Positions 8,930 to 24,093 of a stretch of 64,000 nt of DNA are shown piece by piece. The stretch spans positions 372,001-436,000 of the forward strand of contig JAQGEQ010000365.1 in assembly GCA_034620365.1 (NCBI GenBank), given 5' to 3'. Origin of the DNA: Pegea sp. RAD2-039 (taxonomy: Eukaryota > Chordata > Thaliacea > Salpida > Salpidae). The position numbers and the translations under genes are program-made. Position 1 is the first letter of the stretch; every line of letters starts with the position of its first letter. The notes beneath the pieces were generated by a model. The model did not search any database. It worked only from the letters and a program-made list of their open reading frames with translations, and was not told the origin of the DNA.

Positions 8930-10887
8930 TGATGACGTCATCAAATGATGAAAAACGAAATATTCAAACAATAATAATCATACTTTTTTTTTTAAGTTTG
9001 TATTTTATAATAAGATTTTAATTATTTGCTTGCATTGATGTGTGGATTAATTAGATACTGATCTATTTTCAACAGATTAACTCCTTTCTCTATGAGAAGT
9101 CTTACTTAACATTTGTAATGATATCGACGAATGTTGCATTAAACCCGTTTTGCAATCAATGATGATCGACTTCAGAATGAAGTTATGATGAACCAACAGC
9201 TAGTTTAGAAACGAGGTGATGTTAATTGTTGGCTGCAGTTGTGGTGATGGTGATAAAGTAAACGAAAGTGTAAATTTGAGAATTTCTAAAAAACTGCTAG
9301 GGTCCTTAGAGTTGCAAAACGTGTTTGAAGTGTTGTTAGAAATTTATGTAAGACTTGTAATTTATGTACAAGAATGCAGATTTAGGGTGTAAAGGGTGAT
9401 TAGTTGTATTTAAAACATATTAGTGGATCTTGTAACAGCTTTTAAAGATGCAGAGGATATAAAGATATTAGTAAGCTTGTTGACGTCCTAAGTCACTTTT
9501 ACAGTTCTTGAAACATTTTTGATGAAGTTACCGGCATGTTACATGCGATTTTTTCAATCATTTCTGTAATATTTATTCAAATTTTAAAACTGACTGTCGT
9601 ATTTTGAAAAGATTAATATAAGATAGTAGTGAAATGGCGTGAGTAAATACAAGATATGAATGAAAAGTTCCAATTAAACGTGAAAGTTAAGATTTGAATT
9701 AAAAGTTTTCCAAAAACGAAAATAAAATAGTTTACTTGATTTGATTAAAGTTGTTTAGTAGGTCACTTTTAACGACAAACTCTTGAAAGCATAGGACATT
9801 TACAGTCTTTTGAGAAATCATTAAAGACGATAAGTAAGATACTATTGATAACTTAAAATAATAATGTTTCTGAAAAATTTTACAAAGATTCAATCTTAAG
9901 ATTATAATAAAGATTTATTCATGAAGCAAACAATATGCCTCATCGAAAAAAAGATTTCTGAATACAAAATAATTTAACAATTCAAATATTTATTTCTCAA
10001 GATATAATCTGTAGAAATTAATCGAAACATAACTTATAATGGATGTTTATTTATTAATAGTATAAACAACGTCAATTTGTTTTTTGTTTTAGTAAAATAG
10101 AGAGTTTTGCTAAAAAAGTATTATAGCAAAGTTTTTTAGCAACAAATAAACGAGGTGAGAAATTTTTTTACTCTTGAGTGATAAAAGCGCCAAAGTCGTT
10201 AACTATATTAAGGTAACAAGTTAAGACTTATCCATGTTTGCAAGAAGTTCAACTGCTGCGTAAGCAGTTTCAAAAATAGATGAATATCAAAATGAAGATG
10301 ACTGCCATCAGCCATTACAATTCAGTTTATATCTATTAATTGTAGTTTTATGTTTGTGGTGCTTGAGTTACGAAAACAGTAAATTCGTTGGGTGTGAAAA
10401 TACTATTTTTTAACTTCGCATCCAAAGATAGAAAACTATTCTGCGTGATTTCGTACAATCTAAACTAAGAATATTTCAGGTTTTTAAAAGTTTCAAACAA
10501 GCTAAAAATAGAAAAGAATTTTCATTACAAAATGTATACATCTTACACAACATTTTAAAATTGATACCTGGATATAGTTTTATTAAATTTTGTAAATTTT
10601 TATAGGTCTGAACTAAAATTAACAAAAAGTCTTCGACTAAACAGCTTCTAACGTTTAGTTTTCTATCTTCGGATGTAAAGTTTAGAAAATAGTGTTTTCG
10701 CACCAAACGACTTTTAACAATTTCATCAAAATGACGTCTACATTCTTGGTGAATGCAAAAGATCAAACCCAAATAAAATTATAACCACTTTCTACTCGTT
10801 AATTTTTAAATTTGAACAAATTTGTTTTCTGTAATTAAATTTTCTCGTATCTAACTTTTTTAAAATTACCAAGCTTGTTCAATGTGG
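8930..10887 (+). repeat. Monomer 4, type A
   Basis: Length 1958. The cassette is AGATGAATATCAAAATG, close to the form of monomers 2, 14 and 16. The tail keeps a 98-codon minus-strand open frame (10476-10772) that is closed by stops in most other monomers. Confidence 0.92.
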
Positions 10888-12724
10888 TGATGACGTCATC
10901 AAATGATGAAAAACGATTTTTTTAAACAATAATAATCATAATTTTTTTTTAAAGTTTGTGTTTTATAATAAGATTTTAATTATTTGCTTGCATTGATGTG
11001 CGGATTAATTAGATACTGATTTATTTTCATCACATTAACTTCTTTTGCTATGAGAAGTCTTACTTAACATTTGTAATGATATCGACGAATGTTGCATTAA
11101 ACCCGTTTTGCAATCAATGATGATCGACTTCAGAATGAAGTTATGATGAACCAACAGCTAGTTTAGAAATGAGGTGATGTTAATTGTTGGCTGCAGTTGT
11201 GGTGATGGTGATAAAGTAAACAAAAGTGTAAAATCGAGAATTTTTAAAAAACTGCTAATGTCCTTAGAGTTGTAAAACGTGTTTAAAGTATTTTTAGAAA
11301 TTTATTTAAAAATTGTAATTTATGTACATGAATGCAGATTTAGGGTGTAAAGGGTGATTAGTTGTATTTAAAACATATTAGTGGATCTTGTAACAGCTTT
11401 TAAAGATGCAGAGGATATAAAGAGATTAGTAAGCATGTTGACGTCCTAAGTCACTTTTACAGTTCTTGGAACATTGTTGATGAAGCTACCAGCATGTTAC
11501 ACGCGATTTTTTCAATCATTTCTGTAATATTTATTCAAATTTTAAAACTAACTGTCGTAGTTTGAAAAGATTAATATAAAATAGTAGTGAAATGGCATAA
11601 GTAAATACAAGATATGAATGAAAAGTTCCAATTAAACGTGAAAGTTAAGATTTGAATTAAAAGTTTTCCAAAAACGAAAATAAAATAGTTTAATTAATTT
11701 GATTAAAGCTGTTTAGTAGGTCACTTTTAACAACAAACTCTTGAAAGCATAGGACATTTACAGTCTTTTGAGAAATCATTAAAGATGATATGGGAGATAC
11801 TATTTATAACTTCAAATAATAATATTTCTGAAAAATTTTACAAAGATTTAAATTTAAACTGATAGTGAAGATTTATGCATGAAGCAAACGGTATGCCTCA
11901 TCAAAATAAAAGATTTCTGAATACAAAATAATTTAACAATTCAAATATTTATTTCTCAAGATATAATCTGTAGAAATTAATTGAAATTTAACTTATAATG
12001 GATGTTTATTTATTAATAGTATAAACACGATGGATATTTATGGTTAATAGTATAAGCAGCATCAGTTTGTTTTTTGTTTAAGTAAAATAGAAAATTTTGG
12101 TAGAAAGTTATTTAAAAACGTTTTGCAGCAACTAACTTACGCGGAGAGAAATTTTATCACTCATGAGTGATAAAAACGCCAAAGTCATTAACTATGTTAA
12201 GGTAACAAGTTAAGACTTAATCATGTTTGCAAAAAGTTCAACTGCCGCATAAGCAGTTTCAAAAATATCCAATAAGAAATAAAACAACTCTATGCTATCG
12301 GTCATTACATTTCATGTTATATCTATGAATTGTAGTTCTATGTTTGTGGTGCTTGAGTTACGAAAACAGTAAATTCGTTGATTCTAAAAATACTATTTTT
12401 TAAACTTGGTATCCAAAGATAGAAAACTAATCTGCGTGATTTTGTACAATCTATACTAAGAATATTTCAGGTTTTTTAAAAGTTTCAAACAAGCTACAAG
12501 TAGAAATGGCTAAAAAGAGCTACAAATAGTGTTTACACACCAAACTACTTTTAACATATTCATCAAAGTGACGTCTACATTCTTACTGAATGCAAAAGAT
12601 CATACCCAAATAAAATTATTACCACTTTCTACTCGTTAATTTTTAAATTTGAACAAATTTGTTTTCTGTAATTAAATTATTTCGTATATAATTTTTTTTG
12701 AATACCAAAATTTGTTCACTGTGG
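10888..12724 (+). repeat. Monomer 5, type A delta
   Basis: Length 1837. About 150-180 bases of the tail are missing around 12505-12530, leaving a short GCTACAA/GCTAAAAAGAGC scar. It also has an extra partial duplication near 12025-12060 (GATGGATATTTATGG followed by a second TAATAGTATAA), shared with monomers 12 and 18. The cassette is of the ATCCAATAAG form. Confidence 0.92.
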
Positions 12725-15050
12725 TGATGACGTCATCAAATGATGAAAAACAAACTATTCAGTCATTACTGACAAAAATGCCAAAGTCACTAACTATAGT
12801 ACATTACTAAATTAGGACACACACCTGATTGCAAAAGTTCAACTGCTGCATAAGCAGTTTCAAAAATTAAGCAAGTTTTTATGAAAATATCGACTTCCAA
12901 TTGTCAATGAATTCAGCCATTACAATTCAACTTATATTTACAAAAAGTTTTTTTATATTTTTGGTGCAAGAGATACGATTACTGTTTAAAAAGCGTTTTA
13001 TGTCGAAATATTAGTTTTTTAACTTGATACGGTTTAAACATTATAACCAAACTTGGTCACTTTTTGATGACGTCATCTAATGACGAAAAACGAATATTTA
13101 AACATAATTAATTATACTTTCTCTATTGAAGTTCTTATTTTAATAAAACATTATATTTATTTATTTGCTTGCATTGATGTGTGGATTAATTAGATACTGA
13201 TCTATTTTCAACAGATTAACTCATTTTGCTATGAGAAGTCTTACTTAACATTTGTAATGATATCGACGAATGTTGCATTAAACCCGTTTTGCATTCAATG
13301 ATGATCGACTTCAGAATGAAGTTATGATAAACCAACAGCTAGTTTAGAAACGAGGTGATGTTAATTGTTGGCTGCAGTTGTGGTGATGGTGATAAAGTAA
13401 ACGAAAGTGTAAAATTGAGAATTTCTAAAAAACTGCTAGGGTCCTAAGAGTTGTAAAACGTGTTTGAAGTGTTGTTAGAAATTTATCTAAAACTTGTAAT
13501 TTATGTACATGAATGCACATTTAGGGTATAAAGGGTGATAAGTTGTATTTAAAACATATTAGTAGAGCTTGCAACAACTTTTGAAGATGCAGAGGATATA
13601 AAGAGATTAGTAAGCATGTTGACGTCCTAAGTCACTTTTACAGTTCTTGAAACATTTTTGATGAAGCTACCAGCATGTTACACGCGATTTTTTCAATCAT
13701 TTCTGTAATTTTAATTCAAAATTTAAAACTGACTCTCGTAGTTTGAAAAGAGTAATAAAAAATAGTAGTGAAATGGCGTGAGTAAATACAAGATATGAAT
13801 GAAAAGTTCCAATTAAACGTGAAAGTTAAGATTTAATTTAAAATTTTTCCCAAAACGAAAACCGGCTACTTTACTTGATTTGATTAAAGTTGTTTAATAG
13901 TAACGTTAATCTTTTAACAATAAACTCTTGAAAACATAAAATATTTTACTGTCTTTTGAGAAATCATTAAAGATGATATGGAAGATAATATTGACAACTT
14001 CAAAAGGTAATACTCCTGAAAAATTTCATAAAGATTTAATCTTAAGATTATAATGAAGATTTATGCATGAAGCAAACGGTATGCCTCATCAAAATAAAAG
14101 ATTTCTCAACACAAGATTTCTGAATACAAAATATTTCAACAATTCAAATATTTATACCTCAAGTTATAATCTATAGAAATTAATTGAAACTTAAATTAAG
14201 ATGAATGTTTATTTATTAATAGTATAAACTTCGTCAGTTTGTTTTTGTTTAAGTTAAATAGAGAATTTTATTAGAAAGTAGTCTAACAACGTTTCTCAGC
14301 AACTGATATACAAGGTGAGAAAATTTGTTACTCATTAGTGAAAAAAACGCCAAAGTCATTAACTATATTAAGCCAACAAGTTAAGACTTAATCATGTTTG
14401 CAAAATGTTCAACTGCCGCGTAAGCAGTTTCAAAAATAGAACAACTGATGTTTTATAGAATGATGCCATCAGCCATTACAATTCAGTTTATATCTATGAA
14501 GTGTAGTTTTATGTTTGTGGTGCTTGAGTTACGAAAACAGTAAATTCGTTGATTGTAAAAATACTATTTTTTAAACTTGGTAACCAAATATAGAAAACTA
14601 TTCTGCGTGTATTCTTACAATTTATACTAAGAAATTTTTAGGTTTTTTAAAAGTTTCAAACAAGCTACAAATAAAAGATAATTTTCATAAAAAAATGTAT
14701 CCATCTTACACAACATTTTAAAATTGATATCTGGATATACTTTTCTTAAATTTTGTAAAATTTATAGGCTTGAACTAAAATTAACAAAAAATGTTCGACT
14801 AAACAGCTTCTAACATTTAGTTTTCTATCTTCGGATGTAAAGTTTAGAAAATTGTGTTTTCACACCAAACGACTTTTAACATATTCATCAAAGTGACGTC
14901 TACTTTCTTACTGAATGCAAAAGATCAAACCCAAATAAAATTATAACCACTTTCTACTCGCTAATTTTTAAATTTGAACAAATTTGTTTGCTATATATAA
15001 ATTATTTCGCATCTAATTTTTTTTTAAATACCCAAATTTGTTCACTGTGG
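12725..15050 (+). repeat. Monomer 6, type B
   Basis: Length 2326. The module is 12725-13064 and its closing palindrome is at 13065. The cassette is of the AGAACAAC form with the TTTTATAGAATG ending also seen in monomer 23. Confidence 0.92.
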
Positions 15051-17358
15051 TGATGACGTCATCAAATGATGAAAAACAAACTATTCAGTTATTACTGACA
15101 AAAATGCCAAAGTCACTAACTATAGTACATTACTAAATTAGGACACACACCTGATTGCAAAAGTTCAACTGCTGCATAAGCAGTTTCAAAAATTAACAAA
15201 GTTTTTATGAAAATATCGACTTCCAATTGTCAATGAATTCAGCCATTACAATTCAACTTATATTTACAAAAAGTTTTTTTATATTTTTGGTGCCTGAGAT
15301 ACGATTACTGTTTAAAAAGCGTTTTATGTCGAAATATTAGTTTTTTAACTTGATACGGTTTAAAAATTATAACCAAACTTGGTCACTTTTTGATGACGTC
15401 ATCTAATGACGAAAAACGAATATTTAAACATAATTAATTATACTTTCTCTATTGAAGTTTTTATTTTAATATAACATTATATTTAATTATTTGCTTGCAT
15501 TGATGTGTGGATTAATTAGATACTGATCTATTTTCATCAGATTAACTTCCTTTTGCTATGAGAAGTCTTACTTAACATTTGTAATGATATCGACGAATGT
15601 TGCATTAAACCCGTTTTGCAATCAATGATGATCGACTTCAGAATGAAGTTATGATGAACCAACAGCTAGTTTAGAAACGAGGTGATGTTAATTGTTGGCT
15701 GCAGTTGTGGTGATGGTGATAAAGTAAACGAAAGTGTAAATTTGAGAATCTCTTAAAACCTGCTAGGGTCCTTAGAGTTGTAAAACGTGTTTAAAGTATT
15801 TTTAGAAATTTATCTAAAAATTGTAATTTATGTACATGAATGCAGATTTAGGGTGTAAAGGGTGATTAGTTGTATTTGAAACATATTAGTGGATCTTGTA
15901 ACAGCTTTTAAAGATGCAGAGGATATAAAGAGATTACTAAGCTTGTTGACGTCCTAAGTCACTTTTACAGTTCTTGGAACATTGTTGATGAAGTTACCGG
16001 CATGTTACATGCGATTTTTTCAATCATTTCTGTAATATTTATTCAAATTTTAAAACTGACTGTCGTAGTTTGAAAAAAAAGTGATATGAAATAGTAGTGA
16101 AATGGCATAAGTAAATACAAGATATGAATGAAAAGTTCCAATTAAACGTGAGAGTTAAGATTTGAATTAAAAGTTTTCCAAAAACGAAAATAAAATAGTT
16201 TAATTAGTTTGATTAAAGTTGTTTAGTAGGTCACTTTTAACGACAAACTATTGAAATCATAGAATATTTTACAGTCTTTTGAGAAATCATTAAAGACGAT
16301 AAGGAAGATACTATTGATAACTTAAAATAATAATGTTTCTGAAAAATTTTACAAAGATTCAATCTTAAGATTATAATAAAGATTTATTCATGAAGCAAAC
16401 AATATGCCTCATCGAAAAAAAGATTTCTGAATACAAAATAATTTAACAATTCAAATATTTATTTCTCAAGATATAATCTGTAAAAATTAATTGAAACAAA
16501 ACTTATAATGGATGTTTATTTAATAATAGTATAAACAACGTCAATTTGTTTTTTGTTTTAGTAAAATAGAGAGTTTTTATAAAAAAGTATTATAGCAAAA
16601 TTTTTCAGCAACAAATAAACGAGGTGAGAAAAATTTTTACTCATGAATGATAAAAACGCCAAAGTCATTAACTATATTAAGGTAACAAGTTAAGACTTAG
16701 ACAAGTTTTCAAAAAGTTCAACTGCTGCGTAAGCAGTTTCAAAAATAGATGAAATCAAAGTGAGGATCAGATGTCATCAGCCATTACAATTCAGCTTATA
16801 TCTATGAAGTGTAGTTTTATGTTTGTGGTGCTTGAGTTACGAAAACGGTAAATTCGTTGATTGTGAAAATACTATTTTTTAAACTTGGCATCCAAAGATA
16901 GAAAACTATTTTGCGTGATTTTTTAAAATCTATACTAATAATATTTAAGGTTTTTTAAAAGTTTCAAACAAGCTACATATAAAAGGGAATTTTCATAAAA
17001 AAATGTATCAATCTTACACAACATTTTAAAATTGATATCTGGATATACTTTTCTTAAATTTTGTAAAATTTTAAACGTCTGAACTAAAATTAACAAAAAG
17101 TCTTCGACTATACAGCTTCTACCATTTAATTTTCTATCTTCGGATGTAAAGTTTAGAAAAAGGTGTTTTCACACCAAACGACTTTTAACATCTTCATTAA
17201 AATGACGTCTTCTTTCTTGGTGAATGCAAAAGATCAAACCCAAATAAAATTATAACCACTTTCTACTCGTTAATTTTTAAAATTGAACAAATTTGTTTTC
17301 TGTGATTAAATTATTTCGTATATAATTTTTTTTGAATACCAAAATTTGTTCACTGTGG
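15051..17358 (+). repeat. Monomer 7, type B
   Basis: Length 2308. The module is 15051-15390. From about 15750 onward it is gap-free collinear with monomer 15 (offset 17118) and monomer 26 (offset a further 25177). The three share the rare strings TCTTAAAACCTG and GTGATATGAA and the AGATGAAATCAAAG cassette. Confidence 0.92.
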
Positions 17359-19505
17359 TGATGACGTCATCAAATGATGAAAAACAAACTATTCAGTCAT
17401 TACTGACAAAAATGCCAAAGTCACTAACTATAGTACATTACTAAATTAGGACACACACCTGATTGCAAAAGTTCAACTGCTGCATAAGCAGTTTCAAAAA
17501 TTAACCAAGTTTTTATGAAAATATCGACTTCCAATTGTCAATGAATTCAGCCATTACAATTCAACTTATATTTACAAAAAGTTTTTTTATATTTTTGGTG
17601 CCTGAGATACGATTACTGTTTAAAAAGCGTTTTATGTCGAAATATTAGTTTTTTAACTTGATACGGTTTAAACATTATAACCAAACTTGGTCACTTTTTG
17701 ATGACGTCATCTAATGATGAAAAACGAATATTTAAACATAATTAATTATACTTTCTCTATTGAAGTTCTTATTTTAATATAACATTATATTTATTTATTT
17801 ATTTATTTGCTTGCATTGATGTGTGGATTAATTAGATACTGATCTATTTTCATCAGATTAACTTCCTTTTGCTATGAGAAGTCTTACTTAACATTTGTAA
17901 TGATGTCGACGAATGTTGCATTAAACCCGTTTTACAATCAATGATAATCGACTTCAGAATGAAGTGATGTTGAACCAACAGCTAGTTTAGAAACGAGGTG
18001 ATGTTAATTGTTGGCTGCAGTTGTGGTGATGGTGATAAAGTAAACAAAGTGTAAATTTGAGAATCTCTTAAAACCTGCTAGGGTCTGTAGACTGTGAAAA
18101 CGTGTTTAAAAATTTAATCTAAAACTTGTAATATATGTACATGAAAGCAGATTTAGGGTGTAAAGGGTGATTAGTTGTATCTAAAACATATTAGTGGATC
18201 TTGCAACAACTTTTGAAGATGAAGAGGATATAAAGATATTAGTAAGCTTGTTGACTTCTTAAGTTACGTTTACCGTTCTTGAAACATTTTTGATGAAGTT
18301 ACCGGCATGTTACACGCGATTTTTTCAATCATTTTGGTAATTATTATTCAAATTTTAAAACTGACTGTCGTAGTTCGAAAAGAGTTATAAAAATAGTAGT
18401 GAAATGGCGTGAGTAAATACAAGATATGAATGAAAAGTTCCAATTTAACGTGAAAGTTAAGATTTGAATTAAAAGTTTTCCAAAAACGAAAATAAAATAT
18501 TTTAATTAATTTGATTAAAGTTGTTTAGTAGGTCACTTTTAACAACAAACTATTGAAAGCATAGGACATTTTACAGTCTTTTGAGAATTCACTAATGATG
18601 ATATGGGAGATACTATTTTTAACTTCAAATAATAATGTTTCTGAAAAATTTTACAAGGATTTAAATTTAAACTGATTATGAAGATTTATGCATGAAGCAA
18701 ACGGTATGCCTCATCGAAAGAAAAGATTTCTGAATACAAAATAATTCGAAAATTCAAATATTTATTTCTCAAGATATAATCTGTAGAAATTAATTGAAAT
18801 TTAACTTAGGATGGATATTTATGATTAAAAGTATAAACACCGTCAGTTTGTTTCTTGTTTAAGTAAAATATAAAATTTCGGTAGACAGTTATTTAAAAAC
18901 GTTTTGCAGCAACTAACTTACGCGGAGAGAAATTTTATCACTCATGAGTGATAAAAACGCCAAAGTCATTAACTATGTTAAGGTAACAAGTTAAGACTTA
19001 ATCATGTTTGCACAAAGTTCAACTGCCGCATAAGCAGTTTCAAAAATATCCAATAAGAAATAAAACAACTCTATGCTATCGGTCATTACATTTCATCTTA
19101 TATCTATGAATTGTAGTTTTATGTTTGTGGTGCTTGAGTTACGAAAACGGTAAATTCATTAGGTGTAAAAATACTATTTTTTAAACTTGGTATCCAAAGA
19201 TAGAAAACTAATCTGCGTGATTTTGTACAATCTATACTAATAATATTTCAGGTTTTTTAAAAGTTTCAAACAAGCTACAAATAGAAATGGCTAAAAATAG
19301 CTACAAATAGTGTTTACACACCAAACGACTTTTAACATATTCATCAAAGTGACGTCTACTTTCTTATTGAATGCAAAAGATCAAACCCAAATAAAATTAT
19401 AACCACTTTCTACTCGTTAATTTTTAAATTTGAACAAATTTGTTTTCTGTAATTAAATTATTTCGTATATAATTTTTTTTGAATACCAAAATTTGTTCAC
19501 TGTGG
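17359..19505 (+). repeat. Monomer 8, type B delta
   Basis: Length 2147. It is the only monomer that combines the 340-bp module (17359-17698) with the tail deletion (scar near 19280-19310). It has the delta-specific ATCCAATAAG cassette but not the partial duplication seen in monomers 5, 12 and 18, so it looks like a recombinant. Confidence 0.92.
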
Positions 19506-21791
19506 TGATGACGTCATCAAATGATGAAAAACAAACTATTCAGTCATTACTGACAAAAATGCCAAAGTCACTAACTATAGTACATTACTAAATTAGGACA
19601 CACACCTGATTGCAAAAGTTCAACTGCTGCATAAGCAGTTTCAAAAATTAACCAAGTTTTTATGAAAATATCGACTTCCAATTGTCAATGAATTCAGCCA
19701 TTACAATTCAACTTATATTTACAAAAAGTTTTTTTATATTTTTGGTGCCTTAGATACGATTACTGTTTAAAAAGCGTTTTATGTCGAAATATTAGTTTTT
19801 TAACTTGATACGGTTTAAACATTATAACCAAACTTGGTCACTTTTTGATGACGTCATCTAATGATGAAAAACGAATATTTAAACATAATTAATTATACTT
19901 TCTCTATTGAAGTTTTTATTTTAATATAACATTATATTTATTTATTTGCTTGCATTGATGTGTGGATTAATTAGATACTGATCTATTTTCATCAGATTAA
20001 CTTCCTTTTGCTATGAGAAGTCTTACTTAACATTTGTAATGATATCGACGAATGTTGCATTAAACCCGTCTTGCAATCAATGATGATTGACTTCAGAATG
20101 AAGTTATGATGAACCAACAGCTAGTTTAAAAACGAGGTGATGTTAATTGTTGGCTGCAGTTGTGGTGATGGCGATAAAGTAAACAAAAGTGTAAAATTGA
20201 GAATTTCTAAAAAACTGCTAGGGTCCTTAGAGTTGTAAAACGTGTTTGAAGTGTTGTTAGAAATTTATGTACATGAATGCAGATTTAGGGTGTAAAGGGT
20301 GATTAGTTGTATCTAAAACATATAAGTTGAGCTTGCAACAACTTTTGAAGATGCAGAAGATACAAAGAGATTAGTAAGCTTGTTGAAGTCCTAAGTTGCT
20401 TTTACAGTTCTTCAATCATTTTTGATGAAACTACCAGCATGTTACACGCGATTTTTTCAATCATTTCTGTAAATTTCATTAAAATTTTAAAACTGACTGT
20501 CGTATTTTGAAAAGAGTAATATAAAATAGTAGTGAAATGGCGTGAGTAAATACAAGATATGAATGAAAAGTTCCAATTAAACGTGAAAGTTAAGATTTGA
20601 ATTAAAAGTTTTCCAAAACGAAAATAAAATATTTTAATTAATTTGATTAAAGTTGTTTAGTAGGTCACTTTTAACAACAAACTCTTGAAAGCATAGGACA
20701 TTTTACAGTCTTTTGAGAAATCATTAAAGACGATAAGGAAGATACTATTGATAACTTAAAATAATAATGTTTCTGAAAAATTTTACAAAGATTTAAATTT
20801 AAACTGATAGTGAAGATTTTTGCATGAAGCAAACGGTATGCCTCATCGAAAGAAAAGATTTCTGAATACAAAATAATTCGAAAATTCAAATATTTATTTC
20901 TCAAGATATAATCTGTAGAAAATAATTGAAATTTAACTTAGGATGGATATTTATGATTAATATTATAAACACCGTCAGTTTGTTTCTTGTTTAAGTAAAA
21001 TAGAAAATTTTGGTAGACAGCTATTTAAAAACGTTTTTCAACAACTGACTTACGAGGTGAGAAATTTTATTACTCATGAGTGATAAAAACGCCAAAGTCA
21101 TTAACTATTTTAAGCCAACAAGTTAAGACTTATCCATGTTTGCAAAATGTTCAACTGCTGCGTAAGCAGTTTCAAAAATAGATGACAATGAAAATAAAGA
21201 TCAGTGCCATCAACCATTACAATTCAGTTTATATCTATGAAGTGTAGTTTTATGTTTGTGGTGCTTGAGTTACGAAAACGGTAAATTCGTTGATTGTGAA
21301 AATACTATTTTTTAAACTTGGCATCCAAAGATAGAAAACTATTTTGCGTGATTTTGTAAAATCTATACTAATAATATTTAAGGTTTTTTAAAAGTTTCAA
21401 ACAAGCTACAAATAGAAAAGAATTTTCATTACAAAATGTATCCATCTTACACAACATTTTAAAATTGATATCTGGATATAATTTTCTTAAATTTTGTAAA
21501 TTTTTATAGGTCTGAACTAAAATTAACAAAAAGTCTTCGACTATACAGCTTCTACCATTTAATTTTCTATCTTCGGATGTAAAGTTTAGAAAATAGTGTT
21601 ATCACACTAAACGACTTTTAACAATTTCATCAAAATTACGTCTACTTTCTTGGTGAATGCAAAAGATCAAACCCAAATAAAATTATAACCACTTTCTACT
21701 CGTTAATTTTTAAATTTGAACAAATTTGTTTTCTGTAATTAAATTATTTCGTATATAATTTTTTTTGAATACTAAAATTTGTTCACTGTGG
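19506..21791 (+). repeat. Monomer 9, type B
   Basis: Length 2286. The module is 19506-19845. The cassette is AGATGACAATGAAAATAAAG. A small internal deletion near 20260 removes part of the ATTTATCTAAAACTTGTA segment and explains the slightly short length. Confidence 0.92.
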
Positions 21792-24093
21792 TGATGACGT
21801 CATCAAATGATGAAAAACAAACTATTCAGTCATTACTGACAAAAATGCCAAAGTCACTAACTATAGTACATTACCAAATTAGGACACACACCTGATTGCA
21901 AAAGTTCAACTGCTGCATAGGCAGTTTCAAAAATTAACCAAGTTTTTATGAAAATATCAACTTCCAATTGTCAATGAATTCAGCCATTACAATTCAACTT
22001 ATATTTACAAAAAGTTTTTTTATATTTTTGGTGCCTGAGATACGATTACTGTTTAAAAAGCGATTTATGTCGAAATATTAGTTTTTTAAGTTGATACGGT
22101 TTAAACATTATAACCAAACTTGGTCATTTTTTGATGACGTCATCTAATGATGAAAAACGAATATTTAAACATAATTAATTATACTTTCTCTATTGAAGTT
22201 CTTATTTTAATATAACATTATATTTATTTATTTGCTTGCATTGATGTGTGGATTAATTAGATACTGATCTATTTTCATCAGATTAACTTCCTTTTGCTAT
22301 GAGAAGTCTTACTTAACATTTGTAATGATATCGACGAATGTTGCATTAAACCCGTTTTGCATTCAATGATGATCGACTTCAGAATGAAGTTATGATGAAC
22401 CAACAGCTAGTTTAGAAACGAGGTGATGTTAAATGTTGGCTGCAGTTGTGGTGATGGTGATAAAGTAAACAAAAGTGTAAATTTGAGAATCTCTAAAAAA
22501 CTGCTAGGGTCCTTAGAGTTGTAAAACGTGTTTGCAGTATTTTTAGAAATTTATCTAAAAATTGTAATTTATGTACATGAATGCAGATTTATTGTGTAAA
22601 GGGTGATTAGTTGTATTTAAAACATATTAGTGGAGCTTGCAATAATTTTTGAAGATGCAGAGATTTGAAATAGATTAGTAAGCTTGTTGAAGTCCTAAGT
22701 CGCTTTTACCGTTCTTGAAACATTTTTGATGAAACTACCAGCATGTTACACGCGATTTTTTCAATCATTTCTGTAATATTTATTCAAATTTTAAAACTGA
22801 CTGTCGTAGTTTGAAAAGATTAATATAAAATAGTAGTGAAATGGCATAAGTAAATACAAGATATGAGTGAAAAGTTCCAATTAAACGTGAAAGTTAAGAT
22901 TTGAATTAAAAGTTTTCCAAAAACGAAAATAAAATAGTTTACTTGATTTGATTAAAGTTGTTTAGTAGGTCACTTTTAACGACAAACTCGTGAAAGCATA
23001 GGACATTTACAGTCTTTTGAGAAATCATTAAAGACAATAAGGAAGATACTATTGATAACTTCAAATAATAATGTTTCTGAAAAATTTTACAAAGATTTAA
23101 ATTTAAACTGATAGTGAAGATTTTTGCATGAAGCAAACGGTATGCCTCATCGAAAAAAAGATTTCTGAATACAAAATAATTTAACAATTCAAATATTTAT
23201 TTCTCAAGATATAATCTGTAGAAATTAATCGAAACAAAACTTATAATGGATGTTTATTTATTAATAGTATAAACTTCGTCAGTTTGTTTCTTGTTTAAGT
23301 AAAATATAAAATTTCGGCAGACAGTTATTTGACAACGTTTTTCAACAACTGACTTACGAGGTGAGAAATTTTATTACTCATGAGTGATAAAAACGCCAAA
23401 GTCATTAACTATTTTAAGCCAGCAAGTTAAGACTTAATCATGTTTGCAAATTGTTCAACTGCCGCGTAAGCAGTTTCAAAAATAGATGATAATGAATTAA
23501 AGATCAGTGCCATCAACCATTACAATTCAGCTTATATCTATGAAGTGTCGTTTTATGTTTGTGGTGCTTGAGTTACGAAAACGGTAAATTCGTTGATTGT
23601 GAAAATACTATTTTTTAAACTTTGCATCAAAAGATAGAAAACTATTTTGCGTGATTTTGTAAAATCTATACTAATAATATTTAAGGTTTTTTAAAAGTTT
23701 CAAACAAGCTACATATAAAAGGGAATTTTCATAAAAAAATGTATACATCTTATACAACATTTTAAAATTGATATCTGGATATACTTTTCTTAAATTTTGT
23801 TAATTTTTATAGGTCTGAACTAAAATTAACAAAAAGTCTTCGACTATACAGCTTCTACCATTTAATTTTCTATCTTCGGATGTAAAGTTTAGAAAATAGT
23901 GTTTTCACACTAAACGACTTTTAACAATTTCATTAAAATGACGTCTTCTTTCTTGGTGAATGCAAAAGATCAAACCCAAATAAAATTATAACCACTTTCT
24001 ACTCGTTAATTTTTAAATTTGAACAAATTTGTTTTCTGTAATTAAATTATTCCGTATCTAATTTTTTTAAATTACCAAACTTGTTCAATGTGG
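21792..24093 (+). repeat. Monomer 10, type B
   Basis: Length 2302. The module is 21792-22131. The cassette is AGATGATAATGAATTAAAG, the same as in monomers 11, 20 and 24. It ends in the AAACTTGTTCAATG lead that precedes monomers 11 and 20. Confidence 0.92.

Noticed and set aside
10476-10772. 98-codon minus-strand open frame as a gene (also 4183-4539, 6550-6780, 32100-32396)
   Set aside because: It is the same satellite tail in each case. Most monomers carry stops in it, the delta monomers lack it, and differences between open copies are largely amino-acid-changing.
22939-23187. Minus-strand frames of 77-89 codons at 20671-20904, 22939-23187 and 46353-46622
   Set aside because: These are equivalent parts of the monomer that happen to be open. 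Other copies are interrupted and there is no start or splice context in common.
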